From Morella rubra (lineage: Eukaryota > Streptophyta > Magnoliopsida > Fagales > Myricaceae): a DNA stretch of 64,000 nucleotides. The notes beneath the pieces were generated by a model that worked only from the letters and a program-made list of their open reading frames with translations, was not told the origin of the DNA and made no database searches. The stretch spans positions 35,115,170 through 35,179,169 of the forward strand of contig CM025850.1 in assembly GCA_003952965.2 (NCBI GenBank), given 5' to 3'. Shown here one piece after another: positions 62,370 to 64,000 of this stretch (the first letter of the stretch is position 1; the number at the start of each line of letters is the position of its first letter). A program made the translations under genes and the position numbers.

Positions 62370-63889
62370 TGTTAGCCTAAGGTTGATCTTGAGCTATCAA
62401 ACTCGATTTTGATGATAACAAATGACAAAATAGCTTTGGAGTATTTTTAGAATATGTGGTTGTCAATCCACTATTCATTAAGAGTACTCAATTGTATTTA
62501 AATTTATTGTTAATTCTTTATGCCCTACATTTGATTTAAACACCATGGCTTGCACCTAAACTATGATATTTTTCATTGTAGAGTTTTCGTGTTGAAATGA
62601 AAAAGATTGGATATCAAAAAGCATTGAAAAACTCCAACTGCCAAAAAGGCGTCGACACATAGAAGCAAAGTGTTGACACATGGAAGATGGTGTCGACACA
62701 TGGTTGACATGTGCGACACATAGCACAGAAGCCAGATTGCCATTTCGATTGTTTCGACACATGGGAAGCAAAGTGTTGACGCATGTGAAGGGTGTCGACG
62801 CATGGTGAAGGAAGTGTCGACACATGCCACAGCACCTGCAAGCAAGTTTCAGGCTCAATGAAGGTGTCGATACATATTGCAAATGCTATTTTAAAAAATG
62901 ACGCGCAGCACGCAAATCAAGACGATGTGGCACTTAAGGCACCTCTCCAACATTGTCTGAAAAGATGGTGTCGACACATGGTGAAGGAAGTGTAGACACA
63001 TGCCAGGCACCTGCTTCCAGACTCGATGAAGGTGTCGACATATAGGCGTATATGTGTCGACACATATTGCGGGAACGCTATTTTAAAAAACGACGCTCAG
63101 CACCGAATCAAGACAATGTGGCACTTAGGGCACCTCTCCAACATTCCAAAAAGGCCCTCTAGACTCCTCAAGATTGAAGACCTATAAGGGACCTTATGGA
63201 GAGAGAAAAGAGACTTTTGCACACTTTTTCCTCTCTACATCATCATTGCTGACCAAGCTTTCAAAAAGAGAGAGAAAAATGCAAAAGACAAAGGCTGCGT
63301 TTTCCAAGAAGATCTGGTCTACCATTGCTGTCATCATCATCAGATCTTGTCTTGTAGCCATTTATTGAGCTTTGTTTTGCTGATTTGGCTTTGAGAGCTA
63401 TTGTTTATTCATTCTTTCATTAAACTTTGAGAAACCTTTGAGTGTGGGATACACTTGGGCCTACCCGTGAGGATAGAAGAAATCTCATTGGCTTTGAGAT
63501 TTGTGTGAGTTGAAGAGTGAGCTCAAAAAACTCTTGTAAAGTTACTTAGCACCCGGAAGCTAAGTTGTAGACACTATTGGATTATGTGGAGAAGCCCAAG
63601 GAAGGCAATAGCCTTGGGGGTGGACGTAGGCAAGTCTTGGCCGAACCACCTAAAAATAGCGGTGTTATCTCTCTTCCCTACTCTCGTACTTATTGCTTTC
63701 ATTTATTGTTCTTGGTCATTATTGCTTTACTATTTACCGTTTATCTTTATGCTTGTCATTAAACATATTCAAATCTGCATTTTATTTGCTAAACCAAAGA
63801 GATATTTTTAAGATCTGAGTTTTTATCAAAAAGGGGATAATTTTTTATGAACCCAATTCACCCCCTCTTGGTTGATTTTCAGACTCACA
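62370..63889 (+). mobile_element. Solo LTR, plus strand, same family as 20,410-21,632
   Basis: Starts TGTTAGCCTAAGGTTG and ends CTCTTGGTTGATTTTCAGACTCACA, flanked by a perfect 5-bp duplication AAATA (62,365-62,369 and 63,890-63,894). The same internal landmarks as the minus-strand copy occur in order: gatgataacaaa near the start, the TGTCGACACATG motif region, ggtggacgtaggcaagt, ggccgaaccacctaaaa, and the C-rich end acccaattcaccccct. Inserted into the Copia LTR relic. Longer than the other copy, mainly through the motif-rich duplication. Confidence 0.85.
62650..63066. repeat. Array of ~13 TGTCGACACATG motifs with a ~178-bp tandem duplication
   Basis: About thirteen variants of TGTCGACACATG (core palindrome TGTCGACA) are spread over ~420 bases. 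Two ~178-bp units (from about 62,791 and about 62,967) repeat the phrase ggtgaaggaagtgt, then gatgaaggtgtcga, gctattttaaaaaa and gcacctctccaacat (last one ending near 63,145). It lies in the front part of an LTR, where a promoter/enhancer would be. A role as a factor-binding array is inference. Confidence 0.7.
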
Positions 63890-64000
63890 AAATAATTTCG
63901 TACAAACCTCTCAAGTCTAAGATACTATAAGTCATTGTTTGAATATCATTCTCACTATTAATGATCATTTCTATAAGATATTCATATTTGATCCCGCTCA

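Larger units (their letters stand above)
60420..64000 (-). mobile_element. Inverted Copia LTR relic, split by two later insertions
   Basis: Minus-strand relic of an LTR related to those at 4,723 and 18,413. Three pieces in order: about 60,420-60,850, 62,209-62,369, and 63,895 to the window end. Shared words include catgtccattaacatatcac in the first piece, the caagacctaac...catcaccat region in the second, and ttcatatttgatcc in the third. The pieces keep the order and spacing of the intact LTRs once the two insertions (60,851-62,208 and 62,370-63,889) are set aside. It is clearly diverged and continues beyond the window. Confidence 0.82.

Noticed and set aside
62556-62882. Minus-strand frames with repeated CVDT/CRH-type peptides
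   Set aside because: The peptides are translations of the repeated TGTCGACACATG motif in the LTR, not a cysteine-rich protein.
62650-63066. Possible CRISPR-like array
   Set aside because: Repeats are short, degenerate, unevenly spaced and inside a plant LTR; no unique spacers of constant length and no cas genes.

Overview
The window is plant nuclear DNA, most likely from a eudicot. It is AT-rich, crowded with Ty1/Copia and Ty3/Gypsy-type LTR fossils, and carries broken pieces of three plant genes: a PMT-type (QUA2-kin) methyltransferase, NOP10, and a phytochrome-interacting ankyrin-repeat (PIA) protein. I see no intact host gene, tRNA, rRNA or CRISPR array.

Layout. Bases 1-23,093 and 35,891-58,978 are two copies, in the same orientation, of one ~23.1 kb segment (offset 35,890-35,892). 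They look >99.9% identical over the first ~20.5 kb but only about 95% over the last ~1.1 kb. The match starts at window base 1, so the true left edge lies outside the window. Copy 1 leaves copy 2 at 23,094, exactly where a new LTR-like sequence begins. It then runs into a gap of exactly 100 N (23,269-23,368), the usual placeholder for a contig join. A real tandem duplication and an unmerged second haplotype are both possible, and the second looks more likely.

Within each copy, left to right: a strongly G+T-skewed, gene-free tract; a minus-strand PMT pseudogene of two exons; a broken 8.1 kb Copia element with both LTRs, a 5-bp target-site duplication and an unusual GC-rich hairpin-filled leader; a 42-bp NOP10 exon-2 fragment on the minus strand; a minus-strand LTR of Gypsy type; a second, older and truncated Copia fossil with its 3' LTR; the NOP10 promoter, 5' UTR and exon 1 on the plus strand; a minus-strand solo LTR inserted just after it; and a Gypsy-type LTR fragment.

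Between the copies (23,369-35,890): a short solo LTR, the last two exons of a broken PIA gene on the minus strand, about 3 kb of featureless DNA, then the start of the G+T-skewed domain. That domain runs without a break from about 28.6 kb into copy 2 (to ~39.1 kb).

After copy 2 (58,979-64,000): the rest of the Gypsy-type LTR, a Copia pol fragment, and a nest of elements. A minus-strand Copia LTR relic (about 60.42-64.0 kb) is split by a 1.36 kb Mutator-like element and by a 1.52 kb solo LTR, both with target-site duplications. The solo LTR carries about 13 copies of a palindrome-centred motif.

The genes do not form a working pathway; the window is a record of duplication, insertion and decay. 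The least explained features are the strand-asymmetric G+T domain and the scattering of NOP10 on opposite strands.
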